In this document: in pieces, positions 7,200 to 13,314 of the stretch
Numbering within the stretch: the first letter of the stretch is position 1
How the letters are laid out: each line of letters begins with the position of its first letter
Assembly (NCBI GenBank): GCA_946885925.1
Contig: CAMPHP010000020.1
Span: 1-13,314 of the forward strand
DNA: 13,314 bases
Reading direction: 5' to 3'
From: an uncultured Litorilinea sp.
GTDB taxonomy: Bacteria > Chloroflexota > Anaerolineae > Caldilineales > Caldilineaceae
Notes under the pieces: model-generated
Databases searched by the model: none
Told to the model about the DNA's origin: nothing
What the model saw: the letters and a program-made list of their open reading frames with translations, nothing else
Program-made: the position numbers and the translations under genes

Positions 7200-8663
7200 A
7201 TGGATTATCGCCAAGCGGTTAGTGCCGTGCAGCATAGACTTTGGCCGCGCGCAACAGCAGAAATTGAAACCGGAGCTATCCCCGATAGGGATTTTCGTAA
7301 GATCCTGATTGGGCTCATGGTGCCTATGGGGATGACGGTATTAAATCTCTCTATGTTTGGCGTGGCGCTGCCAGCCATTCGTGACAGCTTTATGGCAGAG
7401 GCGGACACGGTTGCGTGGCTGGTGACTGCCTATACACTCCCTTTTGTGATGTTTATGCCCTTGTATGGACGTTTGGGGGATGGTCTTGGCAAGCGGCGGC
7501 TCTTTAGCATCGGCATCATTCTCTTTTTCATTGGCACGACACTCTGCTTGGTGGCTAGTACGCTGGGGCACTTGATCCTTGGGCGTGTGATGCAAGGCAT
7601 CGGCACCGCGGGTGTCAATCCGCTTTGTATTGCCATGATTTCCGAGTTGTTCCCGGATAAGGCGCGCGGACGCGCCCTTGCCACATGGAGTTCCACGGGC
7701 CCAGCCACAGGGATGATTGCTCCCTTTATGGGAGGTTTTCTGGTTGATACCTTTGGTTGGCAATCCATGTTTTGGACGGGGGTGCTGGCTTCAGTTGTGG
7801 CATTGTGGGTGGTGCGCGGCTATGTGCCCAAGATCGTACCGCGCTCGTCTCCAGGCTTCCTGCGCCATTTCGACTGGATTGGCATGGCGCTCTTGAGTGG
7901 AGCCATTGTGATGTTGGTGGCCTATCTATCCAGCCGTTCACTCACTGGCGTTGAGCCTTTGCAGGATTGGCGATTGGCACTGGCAACCGTGGTTTTTGCC
8001 TTGGGTTTCTGGCAGTGGGAGCGCCGCCATACCTACCCGCTCATTCCGTTGGACCTGTTTGCGATTCCCAACTTCAGCCGCGCATCACTGGCCGCGGGAT
8101 TGCGCATGATTTTGATGAGCAGCGAAGGGTTTCTGATCCCGCTTTATCTGGCGGACACATACGGGATTTCTGGCACACAGATCGGCCTCTTTATTACGCT
8201 ACAGGCTGGCGCGCTCTTGGTCAATGTGCGTTTTGGTGGGCGGCTGGCTGACAGGTGGAGCCGTCGTTGGCCTGTGGTGATCGGCTTCGCCGCTCAAGCC
8301 CTGATTATGGTCTATTTGGCAAACTTATCGCCAAGCGTGCCTTTGTGGGGGCCTGCGCTGGGCATTATGGCGCATGGGGGTGCGGCAGGGCTGTCGCTGG
8401 CTGTCCTGCATCGTTTGGCAATGGACACTGTGCCAGTCAATCGATCTGGGGCCGCAGCGGGTCTTTATAGCATGGTGCGCTTTTTTGGCAGTGTGATTGG
8501 CGCAACGCGGGGTGGTGTAGTGCTGACCGAGGCACTCGATTACTATGCCCATCCGATTGATGCCTATCATGTGGCCTTTTGGTGTTGGGCCGCGGTGGGC
8601 GTTCTGGCTGTATTGACGATCTGGCCTGTACGTGAGTTGAAGGCTAAGAATTTGACTGCATAG
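7200..8663 (+). CDS. MFS transporter, DHA2 (EmrB/QacA-like) family
   Basis: This 487-residue polytopic inner-membrane transporter appears complete; length and repeated hydrophobic segments fit the roughly 14-helix DHA2 group of proton-driven exporters. Helix 1 is around residues 36-58 and ends in VALPAI. MFS motif A (GRLGDGLGKRR) is at 90-100, and the antiporter-type motif C (GPATGMIAPFMGG) is at 167-179, which favours export over uptake. In the helix 1 motif, usually L-D-x-T-I-V-N-V-A-L-P, the acidic position reads Asn (N48), which may alter coupling. ATG 7200 follows AGGGG at 7191-7195 with a 4-base spacer. The gene is divergent from the secreted protein gene and convergent with the Gfo/Idh/MocA gene, so it is probably a single-gene transcript. 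Its 3' end forms part of a perfect inverted repeat. Substrate unknown; drug or metabolite efflux is the family norm. Confidence 0.9.
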   Translation: MDYRQAVSAVQHRLWPRATAEIETGAIPDRDFRKILIGLMVPMGMTVLNLSMFGVALPAIRDSFMAEADTVAWLVTAYTLPFVMFMPLYGRLGDGLGKRRLFSIGIILFFIGTTLCLVASTLGHLILGRVMQGIGTAGVNPLCIAMISELFPDKARGRALATWSSTGPATGMIAPFMGGFLVDTFGWQSMFWTGVLASVVALWVVRGYVPKIVPRSSPGFLRHFDWIGMALLSGAIVMLVAYLSSRSLTGVEPLQDWRLALATVVFALGFWQWERRHTYPLIPLDLFAIPNFSRASLAAGLRMILMSSEGFLIPLYLADTYGISGTQIGLFITLQAGALLVNVRFGGRLADRWSRRWPVVIGFAAQALIMVYLANLSPSVPLWGPALGIMAHGGAAGLSLAVLHRLAMDTVPVNRSGAAAGLYSMVRFFGSVIGATRGGVVLTEALDYYAHPIDAYHVAFWCWAAVGVLAVLTIWPVRELKAKNLTA

Positions 8664-8677
8664 CCTTCAACTCACGT
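8630..8677. terminator. Perfect 17-bp inverted repeat spanning the transporter stop codon (probable terminator)
   Basis: Arms 8630-8646 (ACGTGAGTTGAAGGCTA) and 8661-8677 are exact reverse complements with a 14-base loop. The first arm encodes the last residues of the MFS protein and the second begins with its TAG stop. It sits between convergent genes, where a bidirectional terminator would be expected. No T-run follows on either strand, so the terminator role is inferred from position and stem strength. Confidence 0.55.
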
Positions 8678-8761
8678 CTGTATACCAGCTTTCCGGCAAC
8701 TAGGTTGCTTGTCCCAGTGAATCCTCTCTTGTCAAAGCGCCTTCAGAGGTTGTCTGTTTGC

Positions 8762-9910
8762 TTATACGGTTTGTGCTGCCGGATCTAGCGGTAGTTGGAT
8801 GGGTGTGCCACCCTGCTGTGATGACATGCGGATAGCTACAATTAGCTCTTGATCCATACGTCCCTGCTGTGGGCCATAGCTGGGGGATGTGTTTGTGCGT
8901 ACCGCCTCCACTAAACTGAGCAGGCAGCCTGCTACACCAATCTCATCATCGTGCCATTGGGGACCGTGACCCTGATGTGCTGGCCGGAAGGGGTTCTCCC
9001 AACTCACGATTGGTAGATCGGGATCACCCGTATGCGCCACCATTGCCACCAGCGCACCACCGTCCACTCGCTCCCAACGCCGCTCGATATGGATGAAGCG
9101 CGGAGCCTCGCCGCCAGGGGCCAACAGGCTCAATCGTTCCTCAACGTCTAGCCCTACCCCCACGGTGATCCCCATGCCTTTTTCCGCCAAGAAGCGGCTG
9201 CTGCGCCACCAGCGTAGGGGCGAGTCATAGCCAACATTTGTCCAGTGAAAAACGCCGATACGCCCATCGGAGAACTCTACAAGACCATGCTCTTGGGTTT
9301 CGGGCCGAGGTGCAGTTTTGTTGCTGATGCGCGACCAATGCTCTGCCAACTCATATTGGCGCACCAGCCCAGTCACTTTGACAGGTTGGGCATCAAAGCC
9401 TAGATAGCTGCGCATGACACTCACACCATGATAGCCATGTCCGGCAAAGTCGTTAAAGGATGAATAGACCTGTCCAAAGAGACCAGAGGCAAGCAAGGCT
9501 AACTTGATCTGCTCTAGCGGGCGACGGTGGAATTGTTCTGCGATTTCGATGTGCAGCCCGCGCTGGGCTGCGGCTTGGATGATGGCATCGGCTTCGCTCA
9601 GTTTGTGGGCGATTGGTGTCTCTAGCAACAGATGCAGCCCTGCCTCCGCAGCCATCAGCCCGACTTCGCCATTGGCATTGTAATTGACCGAGACAATGCC
9701 GATTTGGGGCGTTGTCTCGCGGATCAGTTGATCCAGATTCGTGTAAGCAGGTACGCCCAGGCTTTTACCGAGACGTTGTGCGGAATCTTTGCTGCGCCCC
9801 CAGACGGCAACCAGTTCCACTTGCTCGGGCAGGGCATGTACGATGGGGCCATAGAGATAATCGGAGCGGCGGGCCGTGCCGATTATGGCGACGCGCAATG
9901 GAGCAGACAT
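8762..9910 (-). CDS. Gfo/Idh/MocA family oxidoreductase, atypical active site
   Basis: This 382-residue two-domain protein has an N-terminal Rossmann fold starting RVAIIGTARRSDYLYGP, with the pattern of the dinucleotide loop but not its usual glycines. The C-terminal alpha/beta substrate domain runs from about residue 125. Typical members oxidise or reduce sugars, inositols or sugar acids using NAD(P) in the cytosol. The conserved E-K-P motif reads E97-T98-P99 (LLLETPIA), so the catalytic Lys is Thr. The usual His of the preceding helix is also absent (NANGEVGLMAAEAG). H158 and H161 (GHGYHG) lie where the active-site His region is expected. It may therefore use unusual chemistry or only bind cofactor. 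ATG 9910 has GGAAAGG upstream with a 9-base spacer. It follows the aldo/keto reductase on the same strand with a 96-bp gap and is probably the last gene of that unit. Confidence 0.88.
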   Translation of the reverse strand: MSAPLRVAIIGTARRSDYLYGPIVHALPEQVELVAVWGRSKDSAQRLGKSLGVPAYTNLDQLIRETTPQIGIVSVNYNANGEVGLMAAEAGLHLLLETPIAHKLSEADAIIQAAAQRGLHIEIAEQFHRRPLEQIKLALLASGLFGQVYSSFNDFAGHGYHGVSVMRSYLGFDAQPVKVTGLVRQYELAEHWSRISNKTAPRPETQEHGLVEFSDGRIGVFHWTNVGYDSPLRWWRSSRFLAEKGMGITVGVGLDVEERLSLLAPGGEAPRFIHIERRWERVDGGALVAMVAHTGDPDLPIVSWENPFRPAHQGHGPQWHDDEIGVAGCLLSLVEAVRTNTSPSYGPQQGRMDQELIVAIRMSSQQGGTPIQLPLDPAAQTV

Positions 9911-9938
9911 GAGGGGCAGCCTTTCCAGACAGTTCAGC

Positions 9939-9962
9939 CAGACAATCGTTCAGACAATCGTT
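9939..9962. repeat. Tandem duplication of a 12-bp unit (CAGACAATCGTT x2)
   Basis: Two exact adjacent copies lie at 9939-9950 and 9951-9962, in the short gap upstream of the Gfo/Idh/MocA start. This may be a slippage duplication or a tandem protein-binding site. No open frame uses it. Confidence 0.6.
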
Positions 9963-10006
9963 GAGGATGACTCAAGAGTTGATGCGATGCTTATCGTTCT
10001 TACGGC

Positions 10007-10978
10007 TTACCAGGCGTAGGCTTCAGGTGCTTCCCCACCGGGGCCGGGCCAAATTTCATCAAGGCGCGCTAACACATCGTCGCTGAGTTTGATTTCCACT
10101 GCGCGCTGGCTTTCTTCAAATTGCTGCATGGTGCGCGGGCCGATGATGGGTGCGGTGACGACAGGGTTGTGGAGCAACCATGCCAATCCAACGTTGGCCG
10201 GAGTTTCCCCAATTTCGGCACAGAGCGCTTCGTAGGCTTCAAGCTGGCTGCGATGCTTTTCGATCGTGGCCTGGCTGCGTTCGTTGGCGCGACGACCTGC
10301 GGCAGCCTTTTGCAGCGCCCCTCCTAACAAGCCACCTGCCAGCGGGCTCCACGGGATCAAGCCTAATCCAAAGGCGCGACAGGCCGGAATCAACTCCAGT
10401 TCGACGGTACGGGCATTCAGATTATAAAGACTCTGCTCGGAGACCAGCCCTAGGAAGTTGCGCTTTTCAGCGGCGAATTGAGCTTGGGCAATGTGGAGAC
10501 CGGCAAAGTTGCTGCTGCCTACATAGATCACTTTGCCCTCGCGCACCAGCTGCTCCATCGCCTGCCAGATCTCCTCCCAGGGCGTATGCCGGTCCACGTG
10601 GTGCATTTGATAGAGGTCTATGTGATCCGTTTGCAGACGGCGCAAGCTATCTTCGCACCCTTTACGGATATGATAAGCAGAGAGGCCGCGGTCATTGACT
10701 CCTTCACCCATTGCGCCATAAACCTTGGTGGCGAGGACAATCTGGTCACGGCGACCACCACCTTGCGCCAGCCAACGCCCGATGATCTCCTCGGTAAATC
10801 CCATGCTGACATCGCGGCCATAGCGGTCTGCGGTGTCAATGAAGTTCACATGGGTTTCCAGGGCACGGTCAAGAATGGCATGGCTGTCTGCTTCGCTGGT
10901 ATATGTGCCAAAGTTCATAGTACCCAAACAAAGCCGGCTTACTTTGAGGCCAGTGCGACCAAGGTAGGTATGTTGCAT
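10007..10978 (-). CDS. Aldo/keto reductase
   Basis: This 323-residue (alpha/beta)8-barrel NADPH-dependent oxidoreductase reduces aldehydes or ketones (or oxidises the alcohols) in the cytosol. The catalytic tetrad is visible: D48 and Y53 (FIDTADRYG), K85 (VLATKVYG) and H126 (LYQMHHVD). The nucleotide-binding C-terminal segments GSSNF, SEQSLYNL, IPWSPLAGG and APIIGPRTMQQFEES are all present, so the protein looks intact and active. It resembles the YajO/Tas-like subgroup with the LGRTGLKVSRLCLGTMNFG start. ATG 10978 is chosen because AGGGG lies 7 bases upstream; the further-upstream in-frame start at 11005 lacks support. It lies between an MR/MLE enzyme and a Gfo/Idh/MocA enzyme on the same strand, which suggests a role in sugar or sugar-acid catabolism. 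Substrate not deducible. Confidence 0.93.
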   Translation of the reverse strand: MQHTYLGRTGLKVSRLCLGTMNFGTYTSEADSHAILDRALETHVNFIDTADRYGRDVSMGFTEEIIGRWLAQGGGRRDQIVLATKVYGAMGEGVNDRGLSAYHIRKGCEDSLRRLQTDHIDLYQMHHVDRHTPWEEIWQAMEQLVREGKVIYVGSSNFAGLHIAQAQFAAEKRNFLGLVSEQSLYNLNARTVELELIPACRAFGLGLIPWSPLAGGLLGGALQKAAAGRRANERSQATIEKHRSQLEAYEALCAEIGETPANVGLAWLLHNPVVTAPIIGPRTMQQFEESQRAVEIKLSDDVLARLDEIWPGPGGEAPEAYAW

Positions 10979-11045
10979 GTTTGTTCCCCTGCGTGGTGAT
11001 TGCAAACTGTAAACACAACGATGAACTTAATTGCGAACTAAAGTG

Positions 11046-11070
11046 AGGCGCGGCCTAAAAGGCCGCGCCT
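11046..11070 (-). terminator. GC-rich hairpin, 11-bp perfect stem
   Basis: Arms 11046-11056 (AGGCGCGGCCT) and 11060-11070 pair exactly around AAA. The hairpin is 29 bases past the stop of the MR/MLE gene (11099) and before the aldo/keto reductase start, both read on the - strand. The - strand tail (CACTTTAG) is only weakly T-rich. The + strand side has TGCTATTTT. It is likely a terminator or attenuating hairpin that separates or dampens expression of the downstream genes. Confidence 0.6.
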
Positions 11071-11098
11071 TGCTATTTTCTAGAGAGTTGTGAAAACA

Positions 11099-12388
11099 CT
11101 AGCTCCAGAGACGATCATGTGAATATTCTTTGTCCCAATGGTCGCTGGGGCCGAAGAAGTCTGGATCGTCCGCGTCCAGGTATTCACGCATCAGATCTTC
11201 GTTGATATCCGTGAAGCCTAGGCCCGGGGTCTCCGGTACTTGGATGAAGCCATCTTGGATCAACGGGCTGGGAAGACCCTTGACGAGCTCGCTCCAGCGC
11301 GGGTCATCTACCGAGTGATTCTCCAACACGAGGAAGTTTTCTGTTGCCGCGGCACAATGGACATTGGCGAGGGCACAGATGGGCGAAGCCGCCATGTGCA
11401 TAGCCATTGCCACACCATATTCCTGGGCAATGTCACCGATTTTCTTGGTTTCCAGGATGCCGCCGGAGCTTGCCAGGTCGGGGTGAATGATGCTTACGGC
11501 GCGTTCACGCAGCAGGGGGAGAAAGCCTTCCTTGAGGTAGATATCTTCACCTGTGCAGGTTGGCGTGTCAACTGAATCGGTGAGTGTGCGCCACTGGTTG
11601 GTGAATTGCCACGGAATCATGTCTTCGTACCAGGCTAGCGTGAACTGGTCAAGTGCCTTGCCCAGGCGGATGCAGGATTCGAGGCCGATATGACCAAAGT
11701 GATCTACGGCGAGGGGGACTTCATAGCCAATCACATCACGCACGGCACCGACATATTCGCACAAAACATCAATCCCTTTTTGTGTAATTTGAATGCCGGT
11801 AAAGGGATGCATGATATGGCGGGTTTCGATGACATCTGGCGGCGCAATAACCGTGCCAGGAATTCCCTTGAGCAGGCTAATACCCACATCCATCTTGAGG
11901 AACTTGAAGCCGCGATCCATGCGCTCCTTGAGACGTTCGCCCATCGCCTTACCATCTGGCACAGAAGGAGTGTCGCAATAGCAGAGAACGCGGTCGCGGA
12001 ACTTGCCGCCAGCCAACATATAGGCGGGTACGCCATATGCCTTGCCAGCCAAGTCCATCAGTGCCATTTCAATGCCACAAACACCACCAGCTTGACGTCC
12101 GTGATGGCCGAATTGCTTGATCTTGCGGAATACCTTGTCAACGTTACAAGGGTTTTCGCCTACAAGGCGGCTCTTGAGCAAGAGCGCATAGGTTTTGCTG
12201 GCACCATCGCGCACTTCGCCGTAGCCAACCAGCCCCTGGTTGGTGTCAATACGGATTACGGCAACGCGCATGGGCAAACCCTTTAGACTGGCAACGCGCA
12301 CGTCGGTGATCTTTAGATCGGATGGGCGCGAATTCGAACTGACATAATCCTCCGGACGAACTTCTGTATGCTGTGTAGCTGAAGACAT
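11099..12388 (-). CDS. Mandelate racemase/muconate lactonizing enzyme family protein (enolase superfamily)
   Basis: This 429-residue Mg2+-dependent enzyme has an N-terminal capping domain (about 25-145) and a barrel domain. Family members abstract a proton alpha to a carboxylate and act as sugar-acid dehydratases, racemases or epimerases. The metal ligands are D229, E255 and E281, followed by D304 and H331 (HMAASP). This spacing (+26, +26, +23, +27) is the same as in mandelate racemase. The strand-2 motif, K-x-K in racemases, reads K165-M-D167, so only the His face and K165 look competent. About 33 extra residues separate this strand from the metal Asp compared with mandelate racemase (PGTVIAPPDVIETRHIMHPF region). 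ATG 12388 has AGGAG with a 6-base spacer. A promoter with -35 TTGACC and -10 TGTAAT lies about 120 bp upstream. It is divergent from a second family member. The substrate is unknown; a sugar acid is likely. Confidence 0.9.
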   Translation of the reverse strand: MSSATQHTEVRPEDYVSSNSRPSDLKITDVRVASLKGLPMRVAVIRIDTNQGLVGYGEVRDGASKTYALLLKSRLVGENPCNVDKVFRKIKQFGHHGRQAGGVCGIEMALMDLAGKAYGVPAYMLAGGKFRDRVLCYCDTPSVPDGKAMGERLKERMDRGFKFLKMDVGISLLKGIPGTVIAPPDVIETRHIMHPFTGIQITQKGIDVLCEYVGAVRDVIGYEVPLAVDHFGHIGLESCIRLGKALDQFTLAWYEDMIPWQFTNQWRTLTDSVDTPTCTGEDIYLKEGFLPLLRERAVSIIHPDLASSGGILETKKIGDIAQEYGVAMAMHMAASPICALANVHCAAATENFLVLENHSVDDPRWSELVKGLPSPLIQDGFIQVPETPGLGFTDINEDLMREYLDADDPDFFGPSDHWDKEYSHDRLWS

Positions 12389-12411
12389 AAAACACTCCTG
12401 AATAGTTATTG

Positions 12412-12427
12412 ATTCGTCGTGACGAAT
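12412..12427. promoter_or_regulatory. Inverted repeat ATTCGTC-GT-GACGAAT, candidate operator
   Basis: Perfect 7-bp arms around a 2-base spacer lie 24-39 bp upstream of the MR/MLE start codon at 12388, in the predicted 5' leader. The size suits a dimeric repressor, or a small leader hairpin near the ribosome site. Function is inference. Confidence 0.45.
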
Positions 12428-12500
12428 GAAGCGCTGTGCGGATGCTCTAGAACAAACTAGTCTATCCGCTTGTTTATTTAGAGTAGACCGGACGCTCTTC

Positions 12501-12511
12501 TGGTATTACAC
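12501..12511. promoter_or_regulatory. Candidate GntR (FadR-subfamily) operator
   Basis: TGGTATTACAC matches the FadR-subfamily consensus T-N-G-T-A-N-T-A-C-N-A at all but the last specified base. The core GTATTAC (12503-12509) is a perfect palindrome. It overlaps the predicted -10 box of the - strand promoter, an ideal repressor position. FadR-type GntR proteins commonly control sugar-acid catabolism, which fits the flanking genes. No such regulator is encoded in the window. Confidence 0.5.
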
Positions 12512-12534
12512 CAAGTTGATAGTCGTACGGTCAA
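12505..12534 (-). promoter_or_regulatory. Sigma-70-like promoter for the 429-aa MR/MLE gene
   Basis: Reading the - strand, TTGACC (12534-12529) and TGTAAT (12510-12505) are separated by 18 bases. Predicted transcription would start near 12498, giving a leader of about 110 bases to the ATG at 12388. Confidence 0.5.
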
Positions 12535-12570
12535 TATCATGAGAACTGTACTCCATCTTTAGGTGATGGA

Positions 12571-12599
12571 TTGGTGATGGCTGGAGAATCGAGTAGAAT
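12571..12599 (+). promoter_or_regulatory. Sigma-70-like promoter for the right-hand MR/MLE gene
   Basis: TTGGTG (12571-12576) and TAGAAT (12594-12599) are 17 bases apart. The start would fall near 12606, right at the 14-bp palindrome, leaving a leader of about 94 bases. The -35 box is a weak match. Confidence 0.4.
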
Positions 12600-12606
12600 G
12601 GGGAGG

Positions 12607-12620
12607 ACGCCGCGCGGCGT
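12607..12620. promoter_or_regulatory. Perfect 14-bp palindrome ACGCCGCGCGGCGT at the predicted transcription start
   Basis: The sequence equals its own reverse complement and lies just downstream of the + strand -10 box, at about +1 to +14. That is a common repressor position. It is strikingly GC-rich compared with the surrounding spacer. Which protein binds, if any, is unknown. Confidence 0.45.
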
Positions 12621-12699
12621 TACGCTACCCAACCAATCATCAATTTTCCTCCTCAACTTTTCCATCATTACCTTCCAGCAGGAAGGGGAGATTGTTCCC

Positions 12700-13314
12700 A
12701 TGAAGATCACCAATATTGAAACCTATCCCGTTTGGGGCGGGTCACGCAACTATTTGTTTGTTGTTGTAGATACTGATGAAGGTATCTACGGCGTAGGTGA
12801 AGCCGGTATCACGGGTCGAGAATTGGCAGTTGCCGGTGCAATTGAGCATTTCAAACCATTGCTCATCGGCCAAGATCCAGGTCGTATCGAGCATATCTGG
12901 CAAGTGCTCTTCCGTGGCGGCTTCTTCCCAGCCCAACGCATTCTTACCTCGGCGATGGCAGCCATTGACATCGCACTATGGGATATTAAAGGGAAAGCGC
13001 TGGGGGTGCCAATCTATGAACTGCTGGGCGGGCGCGTACGTGATAAAGTTGTCTGCTATCCCCACAATGTCGGTCATGCGTTAGAAATTACTCCTCTGGT
13101 CGAATCCTGCTTGCAAACCAAAGAGGAGGGCTGGAAATTTGTGCGCTGGGGATTGCCCCAAGATGGTAATATTTTGGAGCCGCGCCAATCGGTGAAGACC
13201 GCAATCCAGCAGTTTTATGCCGTGCGTGAGGCAGTCGGCGACGATATTGAAATTACCTTTGACGTACACACGCGCCTGGATCTGCCCGATGTGATTTGGC
13301 TCTGCCGGGAGACT
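12700..13314 (+). CDS. Mandelate racemase/muconate lactonizing enzyme family protein, N-terminal part (3' truncated by window)
   Basis: The frame is open from ATG 12700 to the right edge: 205 codons of an expected roughly 380-410. AAGGGGAG (12683-12690) precedes the start with a 9-base spacer. Visible are the capping domain (1 to about 115: MKITNIETYPVWGG, GYGVGEAG-like loop, AMAAIDIALWDIKGKALG) and the start of the barrel, with K146-F-V-R149-W in strand 2. The first metal ligand is D188, in D188-V-H190-T-R192. An acidic metal ligand with a His two residues later is the pattern of the mannonate/galactonate dehydratase subgroups, where that His is the general acid. Sugar-acid dehydration is therefore the best guess (inference). 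It is divergent from another, clearly different family member and probably co-regulated with it. The remaining metal and base residues lie outside the window. Confidence 0.9.
   Translation, partial: MKITNIETYPVWGGSRNYLFVVVDTDEGIYGVGEAGITGRELAVAGAIEHFKPLLIGQDPGRIEHIWQVLFRGGFFPAQRILTSAMAAIDIALWDIKGKALGVPIYELLGGRVRDKVVCYPHNVGHALEITPLVESCLQTKEEGWKFVRWGLPQDGNILEPRQSVKTAIQQFYAVREAVGDDIEITFDVHTRLDLPDVIWLCRET

Larger units (their letters stand above)
12389..12699. promoter_or_regulatory. Divergent regulatory spacer between two MR/MLE genes
   Basis: This 311-bp region holds promoter-like elements in both directions and several palindromes, listed separately. It also contains the direct repeat GGTGATGG at 12562-12569 and 12573-12580, 11 bp apart. 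No open frame of note lies within it. The dense arrangement points to coordinated, probably substrate-induced control of the two enzymes. Confidence 0.6.

Noticed and set aside
6911..7201. A 96-codon open frame on the - strand in the divergent spacer
   Set aside because: It has no recognisable domain, AT-rich irregular composition and no ribosome site, and its start overlaps the transporter start codon. More likely a chance frame in regulatory DNA.
10180..10999. Two + strand open frames of about 172 codons
   Set aside because: Both are antisense to the intact aldo/keto reductase with its full catalytic tetrad.
11690..12286. A 198-codon + strand open frame
   Set aside because: It lies wholly antisense to the well-supported MR/MLE gene and has no coherent domain; a shadow of that gene.
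1..13314. CRISPR arrays, tRNA or rRNA genes, insertion sequences, phage genes
   Set aside because: No regularly spaced repeats, cloverleaf-like segments, transposase motifs or terminal inverted repeats with target duplications were seen.

Overview
The window looks like a piece of chromosome from a free-living heterotrophic bacterium, most probably Chloroflexota (inference). The main clue is a secreted FG-GAP/VCBS protein with carboxypeptidase-regulatory-like domains and a short C-terminal hydrophobic tail (LMPLLFGK). That tail resembles the 'LPL' tails I associate with secreted proteins of filamentous Chloroflexota. The sugar-acid and amidohydrolase gene content fits too. No rRNA, tRNA, CRISPR array, insertion sequence or phage gene is visible.

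Layout. Positions 1-2771 (+ strand) hold the C-terminal part of a D-2-hydroxyacid dehydrogenase-like protein whose catalytic Arg position is Ser. It is followed by a Phd/YefM-type antitoxin, an overlapping PIN-domain (VapC-type) toxin, and a 505-residue His-rich, probably helical protein that I cannot assign. Converging on it with a 60-bp tail-to-tail overlap is a cytosolic ATZ/TRZ-type amidohydrolase on the - strand. It is broken by what looks like a one-base deletion near 3383. Upstream of that on the - strand is the 806-residue secreted FG-GAP protein. A perfect 18-bp inverted repeat lies between these two genes.

A 433-bp gene-free, AT-richer spacer (6767-7199) separates the secreted protein from a divergent MFS (DHA2-like) transporter. 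It contains three GATTCT boxes on an exact 11-bp period and an 8-bp-arm inverted repeat. The transporter's stop codon lies inside a perfect 17-bp inverted repeat.

Positions 8762-12388 (- strand) read, in transcription order, MR/MLE (enolase superfamily) enzyme, aldo/keto reductase, Gfo/Idh/MocA oxidoreductase. A second MR/MLE enzyme diverges from the first across a 311-bp spacer and runs off the right edge. The spacer holds promoter-like hexamers in both directions and several palindromes. One of these closely matches the FadR-subfamily GntR operator consensus and sits on the -10 box. Together these genes look like a sugar-acid or polyol catabolic locus: MR/MLE dehydratase or epimerase chemistry, two nucleotide-dependent oxidoreductases, and possibly the MFS transporter for uptake or export. 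The substrate cannot be read from the sequence.
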